Notes under the pieces: model-generated
The model's input: only the letters and a program-made list of their open reading frames with translations
Database searches by the model: none
What the model was told of the DNA's origin: nothing
Position numbers and translations under genes: made by a program
Assembly: GCA_963727915.1 (NCBI GenBank)
Contig: CAVSID010000001.1
Span: forward strand, 1,178,001 to 1,242,000
From: CAWAND01 sp963727915
GTDB lineage: Bacteria; Chloroflexota; Anaerolineae; Anaerolineales; E44-bin32
DNA length: 64,000 bases
Direction: 5' to 3'
Shown: positions 48,652-57,190 of the stretch, piece by piece
How the letters are laid out: each line of letters opens with the position of its first letter
How positions within the stretch are numbered: position 1 is the stretch's first letter

Positions 48652-49524
48652 TCAAATAGCGACCCCGTTGAACAGATCGCTCTCTCTGGTGGTATGGGTC
48701 GCCGGCGGATAAGCCCGCATGTAGGCTTCAGTCCGGTCGAACAGACCCATCAGGGCCCCGATCACTGGGTTGCTTCCACCCGCCGGCCCCTGCTGGCTAC
48801 GGTGGCAGGCGGAGGCTTCGGCCTTGACGGACCGGACCGACCGGATGTTGATGCGTGCATGAACTGGGAAATCATCTTGCGCCAGTTCTGTCAGGTCGAT
48901 GTCATCGTTGACGCCGAAATGGTGGGGATCGTGCCCCAGCAAGGGAAGCAATCGGACTGCCAGGCGCACCATGGTGTGCGGGAAGACGTGGTAGTAGAGC
49001 TTCTGGGGTTGGAAAGGGACCCCCAGATCCGGAAAGCGAAGTGGGTCGGGGGAGGCGTGGAAGGCCTCCAACGTCGCTCTGTGGACCATGATATGGTCGG
49101 GGTGGTGGTACCCGCCGACGGGGTCGAAGGTGATCACGACCTGTGGCCCGAAGGACCGGATGTACCCTGTGATTTGGGTGACTACCTTTTCCAAATCGGC
49201 CGCCGCCAGGGCATCCGGATGGCGGTTGTCTTCGGAACCCGGCATGCCGGAATCCCGGTAGCCGAGATAGTGCAGATGCTGGATCCCGAGCGTTCGCACG
49301 GCACATGCCAGTTCTGCCCGGCGCAGCTCACCGATATCTGCGTATCCGTCAAGGTCTTCCGCCTTAACCGTCCCCACTTCCCCTTGTGTGGCGCAGATGA
49401 GGTGGACTTCAACTCCGCTGGCTGCATAAAGAGCAAGCGTGCCGCCGGGCCCAAAGCTCTCGTCGTCAGGGTGGGCCAATACGGCCAGCAGTCGCCTCTG
49501 GGACCCGTTTGATCTTTCCACCAA
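48652..49524 (-). CDS. LmbE/PIG-L family N-acetylglucosaminyl deacetylase
   Basis: 290 residues, intact. Zinc motif AHPDDESFGPGG (about 17-28), GEVGTVKAEDLDGY, GELRRAELACAVRTLG, then the second metal motif YHHPDHIMVHRA (about 140). Family members remove acetyl groups from GlcNAc-linked small molecules such as mycothiol or bacillithiol precursors, or from lipid-linked sugars; which applies here cannot be told. It stands alone between two minus-strand genes. Confidence 0.88.
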   Translation of the reverse strand: MVERSNGSQRRLLAVLAHPDDESFGPGGTLALYAASGVEVHLICATQGEVGTVKAEDLDGYADIGELRRAELACAVRTLGIQHLHYLGYRDSGMPGSEDNRHPDALAAADLEKVVTQITGYIRSFGPQVVITFDPVGGYHHPDHIMVHRATLEAFHASPDPLRFPDLGVPFQPQKLYYHVFPHTMVRLAVRLLPLLGHDPHHFGVNDDIDLTELAQDDFPVHARINIRSVRSVKAEASACHRSQQGPAGGSNPVIGALMGLFDRTEAYMRAYPPATHTTRESDLFNGVAI

Positions 49525-49608
49525 AGAAATCAGCTCCTTTGTTGGTCCGACGTATCTCGCGTCAAATTACCTGGCTGAGGTCGGGAAGGGAATGTCGGCA
49601 GGGTGCGC

Positions 49609-50754
49609 TCAGGAATCCACCGGCTCGTGGTCAAGTTCCTCCTCGGTGCGCGTCTGCCCTTTGCCATTGCCTTTGGCCAGATACTGGGCATCGTCGGCCC
49701 GACTGAGGATAGCCTCGCCGTTGTCGTCCAGCCCTCGCAATTGGCTCACCCCGGCGCAAAAGTCGAGCTCACTGATGGCGGGTTCCATCCTGCCGCTGAA
49801 AGCGTTCAAGGCTCGGCGGAGCTTGTCGGTGGCGTTAGTCGCTCCAGCAAGCGTTGTCTCGGGCATCAGAATGGCGAACTCGTCGCCACCGATGCGAGCC
49901 ATCAGGTCGGTGGAGCGCAAAACAGACCGCATGGAGGTGGCTGCACCTTTGAGCACCCCGTCACCGAAAAGGTGGCCGTGGCGGTCATTGACGGCCTTGA
50001 AGCCGTCCAGGTCGATGTAAACGAGGCAGAGCGGGCGGTGGTAGCGGCGGGCGCGCTCGACCTCGCGATCGAGCTGATCGAGCAGGAACCGGCGGTTGGC
50101 GAGGCCTGTCAGGGGGTCAGTGTTGGCCAAGGTGGCCAGCCGGTCAGCTTGGTCGTGCAGCCGGAGGATGGTCCGATCGACCTGCCTGGAATACGAATGC
50201 AGGATCGAGGCGGTTGAGAAGGTGGCGATGGCCAGAGTGACCAGAAAGAAGAAACCGCCGGCGATGTCAAAGAGGCCCAGCTGGCTGCCGCTCAGCAGGC
50301 GAGCGTACCACCAGCCCGCGCCACCGGTTAGCAGCGACAGACTCGCAAACAAGAAGGCGGCTTCGCCGCCGATGGTGGCACCGGCGATGAGCGTGGCCAG
50401 CACCAGCAGCGGGCTGTAGAGATAGACTCCCTCGGGGACCATCAGCATGCTGGCGGTGCCGGTCAGATAGACTGCGGCGGCCAGAATGTATCCGACGGCC
50501 AACACCCTCCCCCGGCGCAGGAAGATGAAGGCGGCCAGGCCGGAGGGTGTGAGCAGTCCAATGACCATCATGTCCAGGCGAATATCGTAGCTGGCCAGTC
50601 CGGGCGATGCCAGATGGAGGGGGACGCTGGTCACCAACCAGGCGATGAGGAGCACGAAGTAGCCTACCAACACGCGGGATGTCAGGCGGGCGCGATAGGC
50701 TCTTTGTTCGAATTCAAATCGTGGAGCGAACGCCGCTCCGAGGCTCCGAAGCAT
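49609..50754 (-). CDS. Membrane diguanylate cyclase (GGDEF)
   Basis: 381 residues, intact. Six membrane helices in the first 190 residues (VLVGYFVLLIAWLVTSVPL, GFFFLVTLAIATFSTAS), a short coiled linker, then GGDEF: LANTDPLTGLANRRFLLDQ, IDLDGFKAVNDRHGH and ARIGGDEFAILMPE. RSTD five residues before GGDEF is the inhibitory I-site. Makes cyclic di-GMP in response to an unknown membrane signal. ATG 50754 is the start that begins just before the first helices; a longer in-frame reading overlaps fabI and is rejected. Confidence 0.88.
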   Translation of the reverse strand: MLRSLGAAFAPRFEFEQRAYRARLTSRVLVGYFVLLIAWLVTSVPLHLASPGLASYDIRLDMMVIGLLTPSGLAAFIFLRRGRVLAVGYILAAAVYLTGTASMLMVPEGVYLYSPLLVLATLIAGATIGGEAAFLFASLSLLTGGAGWWYARLLSGSQLGLFDIAGGFFFLVTLAIATFSTASILHSYSRQVDRTILRLHDQADRLATLANTDPLTGLANRRFLLDQLDREVERARRYHRPLCLVYIDLDGFKAVNDRHGHLFGDGVLKGAATSMRSVLRSTDLMARIGGDEFAILMPETTLAGATNATDKLRRALNAFSGRMEPAISELDFCAGVSQLRGLDDNGEAILSRADDAQYLAKGNGKGQTRTEEELDHEPVDS

Positions 50755-50773
50755 GATGTGGAAGCGGGCCCTC

Positions 50774-51571
50774 TTAGCTCTCGCTGGGCTGATCGTCGAG
50801 GTTGGGAACACCCATGATATTGTAGCCCGCGTCGACAAACAGCACTTCCCCCGTGACAGCGCTGGAAAGATCGGAGGCCAACCAGACCGCAGCCCCGCCC
50901 ACGTCTTCGATTCCGATGTTGCGCCGAAGCGGGGCCAGGTCGGCAAAGTGGCGGTACATGCGCTTGAAGCCGCTGACACCGGCAGCCGAAAGGGTTCTAA
51001 CCGGCCCAGCCGAAATGGCGTTGACGCGGATGTTGAGGGGGCCCAGGTCGGCAGCCAGGTAGCGCGTTGTGGCCTCAAGGGCTGCCTTGGCCACGCCCAT
51101 CACGTTGTAGTTGGGGGAAACTTTCTCCGAACCGTAATAGGTCATGGTCATCATCGACCCGCCATCGCCCATCAGCGGAAGGGCATGCCGAGCCAGAGCG
51201 CAGAACGAATAGACGCTGATATCCATCGCCCGGTGGAAGCCGGTTCGACTGGTGTCGACAAAGCGCCCCATCAGGTCGTCACGCTCGGCGAATGCGACCG
51301 CATGTACCAGGATGTCGATCTTGCCCAAGGAGTCCTTTGCCTTCTCAAATACGCCCACGATCTCTTCGTCACTGGTGACATCGCATTTCTCGATGAAATC
51401 GGAATCGATCGACTCGGCGAGCGGGCGGACACGGCGTTCGAGGGAGTCGACAGCGTAAGAAAACGCCAGCTTGGCGCCCTGGTCGTGCATGGCCTTGGAG
51501 ATGCCCCAGGCGATGGAATGGTCGTTGGCTACGCCAAACACCAGGGCGGTCTTGCCTTCGAGAAGTGTCAT
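50774..51571 (-). CDS. fabI: Enoyl-ACP reductase (NADH), FabI type
   Basis: 265 residues, intact; last reduction step of fatty-acid elongation. GVANDHSIAWGISKAMHDQG is the FabI-specific cofactor loop, VHAVAFAERDDLMGRF and YYGSEKVSPNYNVMGVAKAAL follow, with catalytic Tyr and Lys spaced Y-x6-K, and AGPVRTLSAAGVSGFKRM covers the mobile substrate loop. ATG 51571 overlaps the glycosylase stop (ATGA) and has GAGCGGAG upstream. Confidence 0.95.
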   Translation of the reverse strand: MTLLEGKTALVFGVANDHSIAWGISKAMHDQGAKLAFSYAVDSLERRVRPLAESIDSDFIEKCDVTSDEEIVGVFEKAKDSLGKIDILVHAVAFAERDDLMGRFVDTSRTGFHRAMDISVYSFCALARHALPLMGDGGSMMTMTYYGSEKVSPNYNVMGVAKAALEATTRYLAADLGPLNIRVNAISAGPVRTLSAAGVSGFKRMYRHFADLAPLRRNIGIEDVGGAAVWLASDLSSAVTGEVLFVDAGYNIMGVPNLDDQPSES

Positions 51572-52263
51572 GCTCCGCTCTCTTTCTCTACTAAGTCTGT
51601 CATGTCTTGTGGGCTGACCCTTAATCGCCACGGCCGACTGAGCCAGGGCTCAGGCACATGGTTTAACCCCACTCGGGGCCCAATCGTCACGAGGCTATCG
51701 GGGATATCCGGGCCGGGGTTGAGGTAGAGCATGGCATTTGGGACGCATAGGTCGTGCCCGTCGAGGCTGGCGTCGATGGCCAGGGCCCGACAGAGTTTGG
51801 CCGGTCCGTCGGTGAGTTGGCCGTCCGGGCGCTTTCGCCGCTGGCGGATGATCTCGAGCCCTTCATCGGGCAGCAAGCCGCGCACCAGTACGGCGCCGGC
51901 CTCCCCATCCTTTTCGGTGACCAGGTTCAGCATCCAGTGCATCCCGTAGGTGAAATAAACATACGCGTGGCCCGGCTCGCCCCACATGGCGGCGTTGCGC
52001 TCCGTCCGGCCATGTCGAGCATGGCTGGCCAAGTCCTCTGGCCCCACGTACGCCTCGGCTTCCGTGATCCACCCCGAGATCCGCAAACCGCCGCGCTCCT
52101 GCCGGACCAACTTCTTGCCCAGGACATCTCGGACGACATCGACGGCATGGCGGGCAAAGAAGGCCCGACTCAGAACTCCCCCGGCCAGCCAAGGTCGTAG
52201 TGTGCGATTGGAATGGGCTGGGCAAAATGCTCTCGTTCCCCGTCGTTTGGGAGGTGTTGCCAC
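51568..52263 (-). CDS. mpg: 3-methyladenine DNA glycosylase (AAG/Mpg family)
   Basis: 231 residues, intact. Removes alkylated purines from DNA. Core motifs: FFARHAVDVVRDVLGKKLV, ITEAEAYVGPEDLASHARHG (catalytic Glu), TERNAAMWGEPGHAYVYFTYG and LTDGPAKLCRALAID. The first 25 residues are basic and may be non-native; ATG at 52263 is the first in frame. Its stop overlaps the fabI start by four bases. Confidence 0.92.
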   Translation of the reverse strand: MATPPKRRGTRAFCPAHSNRTLRPWLAGGVLSRAFFARHAVDVVRDVLGKKLVRQERGGLRISGWITEAEAYVGPEDLASHARHGRTERNAAMWGEPGHAYVYFTYGMHWMLNLVTEKDGEAGAVLVRGLLPDEGLEIIRQRRKRPDGQLTDGPAKLCRALAIDASLDGHDLCVPNAMLYLNPGPDIPDSLVTIGPRVGLNHVPEPWLSRPWRLRVSPQDMTDLVEKESGA

Positions 52264-52290
52264 CAGGTGCCGCTGCGCGCAGGAAGCTAT

Positions 52291-53229
52291 TCAGCGGGCC
52301 GCCAGGGGCTGAAAACGATCATCCTCGTCGATCATGCGTTTCAGGCCCTGGCGAAGGTCGAAGTGTGGCTGGTAGCCGAGCTTCTTCCGAGCCAGGCGGA
52401 TGTCAGCACACATTCGAGACGGCCCGGGATCTTGGTCTTCCTTGGGCATCCAGTCCGTCTTGACGTTCATCGTCTCCATCACGGCCTGCGCCAGGTCCTT
52501 GATGCTGGTCTCCTGACCGCTGCCGATGTTGATTACCAGGCGGTCGACATCGGGGGCCGTGGCCGCTGCCACCAGGGCTTCCAAGGCGTCGTTGATGAAG
52601 ACGAAATCTCTGGTCTGGTCGCCTTGACCATGGATCACAAGGGTGCCGCCCTGCGAGGCCTGTCGCAGGAAGTGCGGTATCACCGGTGGGTGCGCCGCCG
52701 GCAGGGGCTGATGTGGCCCGAAAGCATTGAAAACGCGCAGGGACACCGTCTCGATGCCCCACAGTGTCCCAATGGTGCGGACGTAGTGTTCGGCAGCCAG
52801 CTTTGAGACGGCGTACGGAGAATGGGGATCGAGCGGCGTGGCTTCCGTGAGCGGCTGCTGCCCCTGGTCGCCGTAGACCGCGCCGGACGAAGTCAGCACA
52901 ACCCGTTTCACGCCTACGTCGCGCATGGCTTCCATCACGCTGACGGTTCCCCCGACGTTGATAATGTTGTACTCACGCGGGTAGAGGACTGATTCGGGCA
53001 CGGACACCTTGGCCGCAAGGTGATAGACGCAATCCACGTCCTGGAGAAGGGTCCACAGCTTGGGACGATCGGTGACATCACCGCGCGTGAAGAGCACATC
53101 CGGTCCGAGACGGTCTTTGTCCCCGGCCGATAGGTCGTCCAATCCCCTGACTTGGTGACCCTCGCGGGCCAATCGATTGGCTAGGGCGGAGCCCAGAAAA
53201 CCGGCGGCTCCGGTGACGAGGAAATTCAT
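52291..53229 (-). CDS. NAD-dependent sugar-nucleotide epimerase/dehydratase (GalE-like)
   Basis: 312 residues, intact. Extended SDR: N-terminal GAAGFLGSALANRL (GxxGxxG), VYHLAAKVSVPES, TSSGAVYG and the Y-x3-K pair in HSPYAVSKLAAEHY (about 144-148), then RVFNAFGPHQP. It acts on a UDP- or dTDP-sugar for surface polysaccharide. The exact epimerisation is not readable. The start ATG 53229 is supported by an extended -10 (TGCTATAAT, minus strand, 53257-53265) about 27 bases upstream. Confidence 0.88.
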   Translation of the reverse strand: MNFLVTGAAGFLGSALANRLAREGHQVRGLDDLSAGDKDRLGPDVLFTRGDVTDRPKLWTLLQDVDCVYHLAAKVSVPESVLYPREYNIINVGGTVSVMEAMRDVGVKRVVLTSSGAVYGDQGQQPLTEATPLDPHSPYAVSKLAAEHYVRTIGTLWGIETVSLRVFNAFGPHQPLPAAHPPVIPHFLRQASQGGTLVIHGQGDQTRDFVFINDALEALVAAATAPDVDRLVINIGSGQETSIKDLAQAVMETMNVKTDWMPKEDQDPGPSRMCADIRLARKKLGYQPHFDLRQGLKRMIDEDDRFQPLAAR

Positions 53230-53256
53230 AGCTACCTTATTATCCGAGGCGAGCGG

Positions 53257-53265
53257 ATTATAGCA
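53257..53265 (-). promoter_or_regulatory. Extended -10 promoter of the epimerase gene
   Basis: TGCTATAAT on the minus strand. No good -35 at 17 bases. A divergent -10 for the next + gene lies about 45 bases away. Confidence 0.65.
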
Positions 53266-53298
53266 TAGGGTCCTTGGCGCCTGAGCCGGAAGTGGCTC

Positions 53299-53307
53299 TG
53301 GTATCAT
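53299..53307 (+). promoter_or_regulatory. Extended -10 promoter giving a leaderless mRNA
   Basis: TGGTATCAT ends six bases before ATG 53314, so transcription should start at or next to the start codon. Confidence 0.6.
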
Positions 53308-53313
53308 GCCTGC

Positions 53314-54597
53314 ATGTCCTTTTGGGACGAGGTCACGCAATTCATGGGACGCGCTGCTCTGCTGCTGGTCCTCGCCGGGATTGTGACCGCTTCTGCGGTT
53401 CCGCTCCGCTCCACCGACTCCAGAGTCCGCCAATTCACCCGTGACCTCGAGTTCGATTTCAGCCAGTGGACGCTTGATGCAGTGCTGAGCGAATTCGGCC
53501 AGGCGAGCGTAGGCGCGTCGGTCTATTTGACCGACGCACAACGCGGCCAGGTGGTACGCAATTACCTTGCGTTAGTCGATCAGATTCACACAGCTCAGGC
53601 GGATTTGGCGGACATCTACGGTGATCCGAGCATCGCCGATCCCCAAGCGACGGCAGCGTCCAAGCAGGCCGAACTCAGTGCCCTACAAGCGAAGCAGGTT
53701 GGCCTGGAGCCCCTGGCCGAGTCGATCATCCAGGAGCAGGTGGCCGTGGTGCTCGACCAGATGGGATTGGGGCAGACCGGCGCTCCGTTTCCGCCGGTGG
53801 CATTCCACTTCTCCACGCTGCCCAAGGCCCTGATTGTCTCGCCGCGCAACGAAATCCGGCAGGAGGTCAATCTCGAACTGGTGCCAGATATCAGCGTGCC
53901 GCAGCAGATCCGGGTCGAGAATGAAGTCGAGACGTCCCTGGACGTTTCCGCCCTGGTGGTTCCGGTCGGGGGCATTGGAACCTACCCAACCATGGTCCAG
54001 GACAGCACCAGCTTGAGCTGGGTGCTTGAGGTGGTGGCGCACGAATGGACCCACAACTACCTGGACATCCGGCCGTTGGGGATCAACTACGATACCAATC
54101 AGTCCCTGCGGACGATGAACGAGACCACCGCTTCGCTGATGGGGAAAGAAGTCAGCCGGCGGGCGATGGCGGAGTTCTACCCAGATTTGGTGCCCCCGCC
54201 TGCTCCCGCTCAGCCACCATCTGCGCCCAGTCCATCCACACCTCCGGAGCCCCCGCAATTCGACTTCAACAAGGAAATGCGCACCACGCGCCTCCATGTG
54301 GACGACCTGCTTTCCCAGGGGAAGATCGACGCGGCCGAGGCTTACATGGAAGCTCGCCGGCAGGTCTTCTGGGACCACGGCTATCACATCCGCAAGCTGA
54401 ACCAGGCCTATTTTGCCTTCTACGGCTCGTATGCCGACCAGCCGGGGGGCGCGGCGGGCGATGACCCCGTGGGGGCCGCCGTGCGTACACTGTGGGAACG
54501 ATCCAATTCTCCGGCCGCATTCCTGCGTGCGATGGCCTGGTTGACGAGCTTCGATCAGTTGCGGGCCAACCTGGGCGAGTCGCCTACCAATCCGTGA
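53314..54597 (+). CDS. Membrane-anchored putative zinc metalloprotease (HEXXH)
   Basis: 427 residues, intact. One N-terminal membrane anchor (AALLLVLAGIVTASAV), a helical region, then VVAHEWTHNYLDIRP with the HEXXH zinc motif (about 242-246) and, about 24 residues on, MNETTASLMG, whose Glu fits a gluzincin third ligand. A Pro-rich hinge (PPPAPAQPPSAPSPSTPPEP) precedes a helical C-terminal domain with ARRQVFWDHGYHIRKLNQAY. I do not know the family; the layout suggests an outward-facing protease. It is divergent from the epimerase gene and probably leaderless. Confidence 0.7.
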   Translation: MSFWDEVTQFMGRAALLLVLAGIVTASAVPLRSTDSRVRQFTRDLEFDFSQWTLDAVLSEFGQASVGASVYLTDAQRGQVVRNYLALVDQIHTAQADLADIYGDPSIADPQATAASKQAELSALQAKQVGLEPLAESIIQEQVAVVLDQMGLGQTGAPFPPVAFHFSTLPKALIVSPRNEIRQEVNLELVPDISVPQQIRVENEVETSLDVSALVVPVGGIGTYPTMVQDSTSLSWVLEVVAHEWTHNYLDIRPLGINYDTNQSLRTMNETTASLMGKEVSRRAMAEFYPDLVPPPAPAQPPSAPSPSTPPEPPQFDFNKEMRTTRLHVDDLLSQGKIDAAEAYMEARRQVFWDHGYHIRKLNQAYFAFYGSYADQPGGAAGDDPVGAAVRTLWERSNSPAAFLRAMAWLTSFDQLRANLGESPTNP

Positions 54598-55720
54598 GGA
54601 TTCCGGCCAGCAGGGCGGCTCTCGGAGCCAGGCTGTCCAAGTCGAGGCTTTCAACCAACGTGTGGGCATCCCAGCCCACCGGGCCCAAGCCGTCCAGAAC
54701 TGGCACCCCAAGTGGGGCCACGAAGTTGGCGTCGGAGCCGCCCCCGGTCCCCCCTTCGGTGAGCGAGATTCCCAGCTCGAATGCAATCAGCTTGACCCGT
54801 TCGAACGTCTGGGCCATGCGTTCCGAGCGCGCCATAGGAGGACGGTTCCAACCGCCATCGATGGCTAGGCCGGCGCCCTCGGCATTGGCCGCCAACCGGT
54901 GGAAGGCGGAGTCGACCCAGGTCTGCTGTTCCTCCGTCATCACCCTGACGTCGATCTCAACCTGGCACAGATCGGGGACGACGTTGGTGGCCGTGCCCCC
55001 GGAGATGACGGTCGGCGTGACAGTGACGCCGGAGCCGGGGGGCTCCCAGGCCTCGATCACCAGAAGCTGACGGGCCATCTCAACCACGGCGTTGACGCCT
55101 TTTTGCGGTTCAACCCCGGCATGGGCCGGACGTCCGTGGATGCTCAAACGAAAGTCCCCGATTCCCTTGCGCCAGGTCTTGACCGATCCGTCGGGCAATC
55201 CCGGTTCGAGGCAAAGTGCCAGGTCGTGTTCGGTTGCCAAACGCTCGATGAGCGCTCTCGAAGTATGGCTGCCGGTCTCTTCGTCGGATGTACACAGCAG
55301 GGTGATGCGGCGCTCGGGGAGTGCCTGGGCACCCCGAAGCGCCTGGATGGCGGCCAGCGCCAACGCCAGGCCGCCTTTCATGTCCATCACGCCGGGCCCG
55401 TAGAGCCGGCGGCCCTCGATCCGCCAGGGGAACTTGGCCAGGGTGCCCAGGGGATGAACGGTGTCCAGGTGACACATCACGAGCACGCCGCCCGGGCCGC
55501 TCCCCCAGCGACCGACCCAGTGGTCGCCGGCCTCTTCCTGTCGATGGCGTTGGACGTCGGCGCCGCGCGCATCCATAAGACTTGCCGCAAGTTCTCCCGC
55601 GCGATCCACGCTCGGCTTGTCGTTGGTGGGAGATTCGATCTCGACCAGAGACCTCAGCAGGTCCAACAGCTCTGGCTCGAGGGCGATCAAGTCGTCGGTG
55701 TTCAGGACAGGCATACGCAT
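54584..55720 (-). CDS. M20-family metallopeptidase (carboxypeptidase G2/ArgE-like)
   Basis: 378 residues, intact. Zinc and catalytic motifs: VMCHLDTVHPLG (His, Asp), GPGVMDMKGGLALAL (bridging Asp), CTSDEETGSHTS (Glu pair), CLEPGLPDGSVKTWRKG and the C-terminal GGGSDANFVAPLGVP. The dimerisation domain lies between about 180 and 290. It cleaves a small peptide or amide. Start ATG 55720, or 55714. Its end overlaps the metalloprotease end by 14 bases (convergent). A CRP/FNR-type palindrome lies 15 bases upstream of the start. Confidence 0.88.
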   Translation of the reverse strand: MRMPVLNTDDLIALEPELLDLLRSLVEIESPTNDKPSVDRAGELAASLMDARGADVQRHRQEEAGDHWVGRWGSGPGGVLVMCHLDTVHPLGTLAKFPWRIEGRRLYGPGVMDMKGGLALALAAIQALRGAQALPERRITLLCTSDEETGSHTSRALIERLATEHDLALCLEPGLPDGSVKTWRKGIGDFRLSIHGRPAHAGVEPQKGVNAVVEMARQLLVIEAWEPPGSGVTVTPTVISGGTATNVVPDLCQVEIDVRVMTEEQQTWVDSAFHRLAANAEGAGLAIDGGWNRPPMARSERMAQTFERVKLIAFELGISLTEGGTGGGSDANFVAPLGVPVLDGLGPVGWDAHTLVESLDLDSLAPRAALLAGILTDW

Positions 55721-55734
55721 TCATCCTTGTCGGA

Positions 55735-55752
55735 TTGTGATATATCTCACAA
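55735..55752. promoter_or_regulatory. CRP/FNR-type operator at the M20 peptidase start
   Basis: TTGTGA-TATATC-TCACAA lies 15-32 bases upstream of ATG 55720. So close to the start codon, it would more likely repress than activate. Confidence 0.75.
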
Positions 55753-55771
55753 GTCGAGCCTGTAAATCCGC

Positions 55772-57095
55772 CTAGGGCCCGGGGCACATATCCGAGGCTC
55801 CATAGGTCGGGTTGGCGTAGCCGAAGTAGAGCGGATCGAGGACGGACTGGCTGTGGGCCGAGGCGTACGAACCTGCGTCTCGGCAGGCCGTGGCGATATC
55901 TGACCCGCTCTTGAGGGCTCGCCAGAAGCTGGCCCCCATCTCAGCGTAGCTGTGGCCGATGGCGCCTTGTGGGTAGTCCGACTGCAGCTGGTCGTAGGCC
56001 TTCTGAGCAGGGTCAGTTTGACCAGACTTCAGCTCGACCACGACCAGGCGGAACTGGGCAAAGGCTGACAGGTTGGCGCGCTCGGTTTGAGGGTCCATCC
56101 AATCCCGCAGACTGTCGATGTGGATTACGCGCGCGTAGAGTTGGGCAGCGGTGGTGAAATCCCCTTGGGCCGAGGCTTGTTGGGCGTCGGTGAGCACGTG
56201 GATGCGGTACTGGGCCGGCCCTTCGACCTCGCCGCTCACGGTGAAGGTCTGCGCAGAGGGATCCCACTGCCAGTAGCGGGTTCGCTGGCGGTACGGCCCT
56301 GCGCCGACCGATCCCACGGCCGTGCCCGTGACGGCGATCCGCGGCAGGCCACCCTGGCTCCCCGGCTCGATGCGGATGTCGGGATAGGGCAGGTCGTCAC
56401 TCTGGCCCCGGAGCCGAACCTGCGCCTGGCCATCCAGCCAGGTGAGCACTTGAATTTGGGCGAAGCAGGTGCTGGCGCCGCAGCTGGGCAGCCCATACAA
56501 CAAGTCGTCGGCCTGATCTCCGTTGAGGTCTTGGGCCGCCAGGAGCTCGGGAGCGCTGTGTTCCGGGGCCGCTCCGGCGCTGAACACCAGCTGATAACCG
56601 CTTCCCGTGCAGTTGAACATATAAAGAGGTCCCGGCGGTTGGACACGTTCCAGGCTGGGATCTACTGAGCGCGACGGCGACGTCGAGCCAACCGTCGTTG
56701 TTGATGTCCAGGCTGATCGCACTGGGGCCCTGCATTGGGGCGAGGTGCTTGTCCCGGATGATCTTATCCAGACCGTCCGCTGAGCCTCCGGAATTGAGAT
56801 AGGCGTTCAGTTCCTGCGGGGCGCTTATCGGATCCAGCAAGGCAGGTTCCAGCAGGCTGTTGCCAGGGGTCGGGCAGGCCATGGCCGGTCCAGTGCGAGG
56901 TGTGGCCGTGGCCGGAAGTGGAGTATCGCTGACGACGCTGGCTGCGGTGGCAGCTGCCGAGGTTGAAGTGGCGAACACCGGCCCCAGCAAGTCCACCGGT
57001 GTGGCGGTCGGAGCGGGCAAGCTAAATCGGCAAGCCAGCCCCGCCAATCCCAGGGAGATGGCCAGTCCGATCACTCGATGGCGTCCAGGCGCCAT
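55772..57095 (-). CDS. Hypothetical lipoprotein with FG-GAP/VCBS-like repeat, frameshifted
   Basis: About 440 residues. Signal LGLAISLGLAGLACRF with a lipobox Cys (GLAC), then a Thr/Pro/Ala linker (SLPAPTATPVDLLG). SLDINNDGWLDVAVAL and DLNGDQADDLLYGLP are calcium-binding-loop-like repeats of the FG-GAP/dockerin kind. The C-terminal part (QYRIHVLTDAQQASAQGDF, AAQLYARVIHIDSLRDW) looks like a TPR-type helical domain, and the protein ends YGASDMCPGP. Frame changes near 56650-56660. ATG 57095 has GGAGGAG eight bases upstream. Function unknown; surface-exposed by signal. Confidence 0.68.
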
Positions 57096-57176
57096 ATTGC
57101 TCACTCCTCCGCCGGCGGAAGGACCAGCCGGCATGGTGTGTCTCCGTGGCGCATTTTACGCCATCCTGAGATACCG

Positions 57177-57182
57177 TATACT
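57177..57182 (+). promoter_or_regulatory. -10 box giving a leaderless mRNA
   Basis: TATACT, with TTTTAC 17 bases upstream (57154-57159), ends eight bases before ATG 57191. Confidence 0.55.
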
Positions 57183-57190
57183 GGCCGGCA

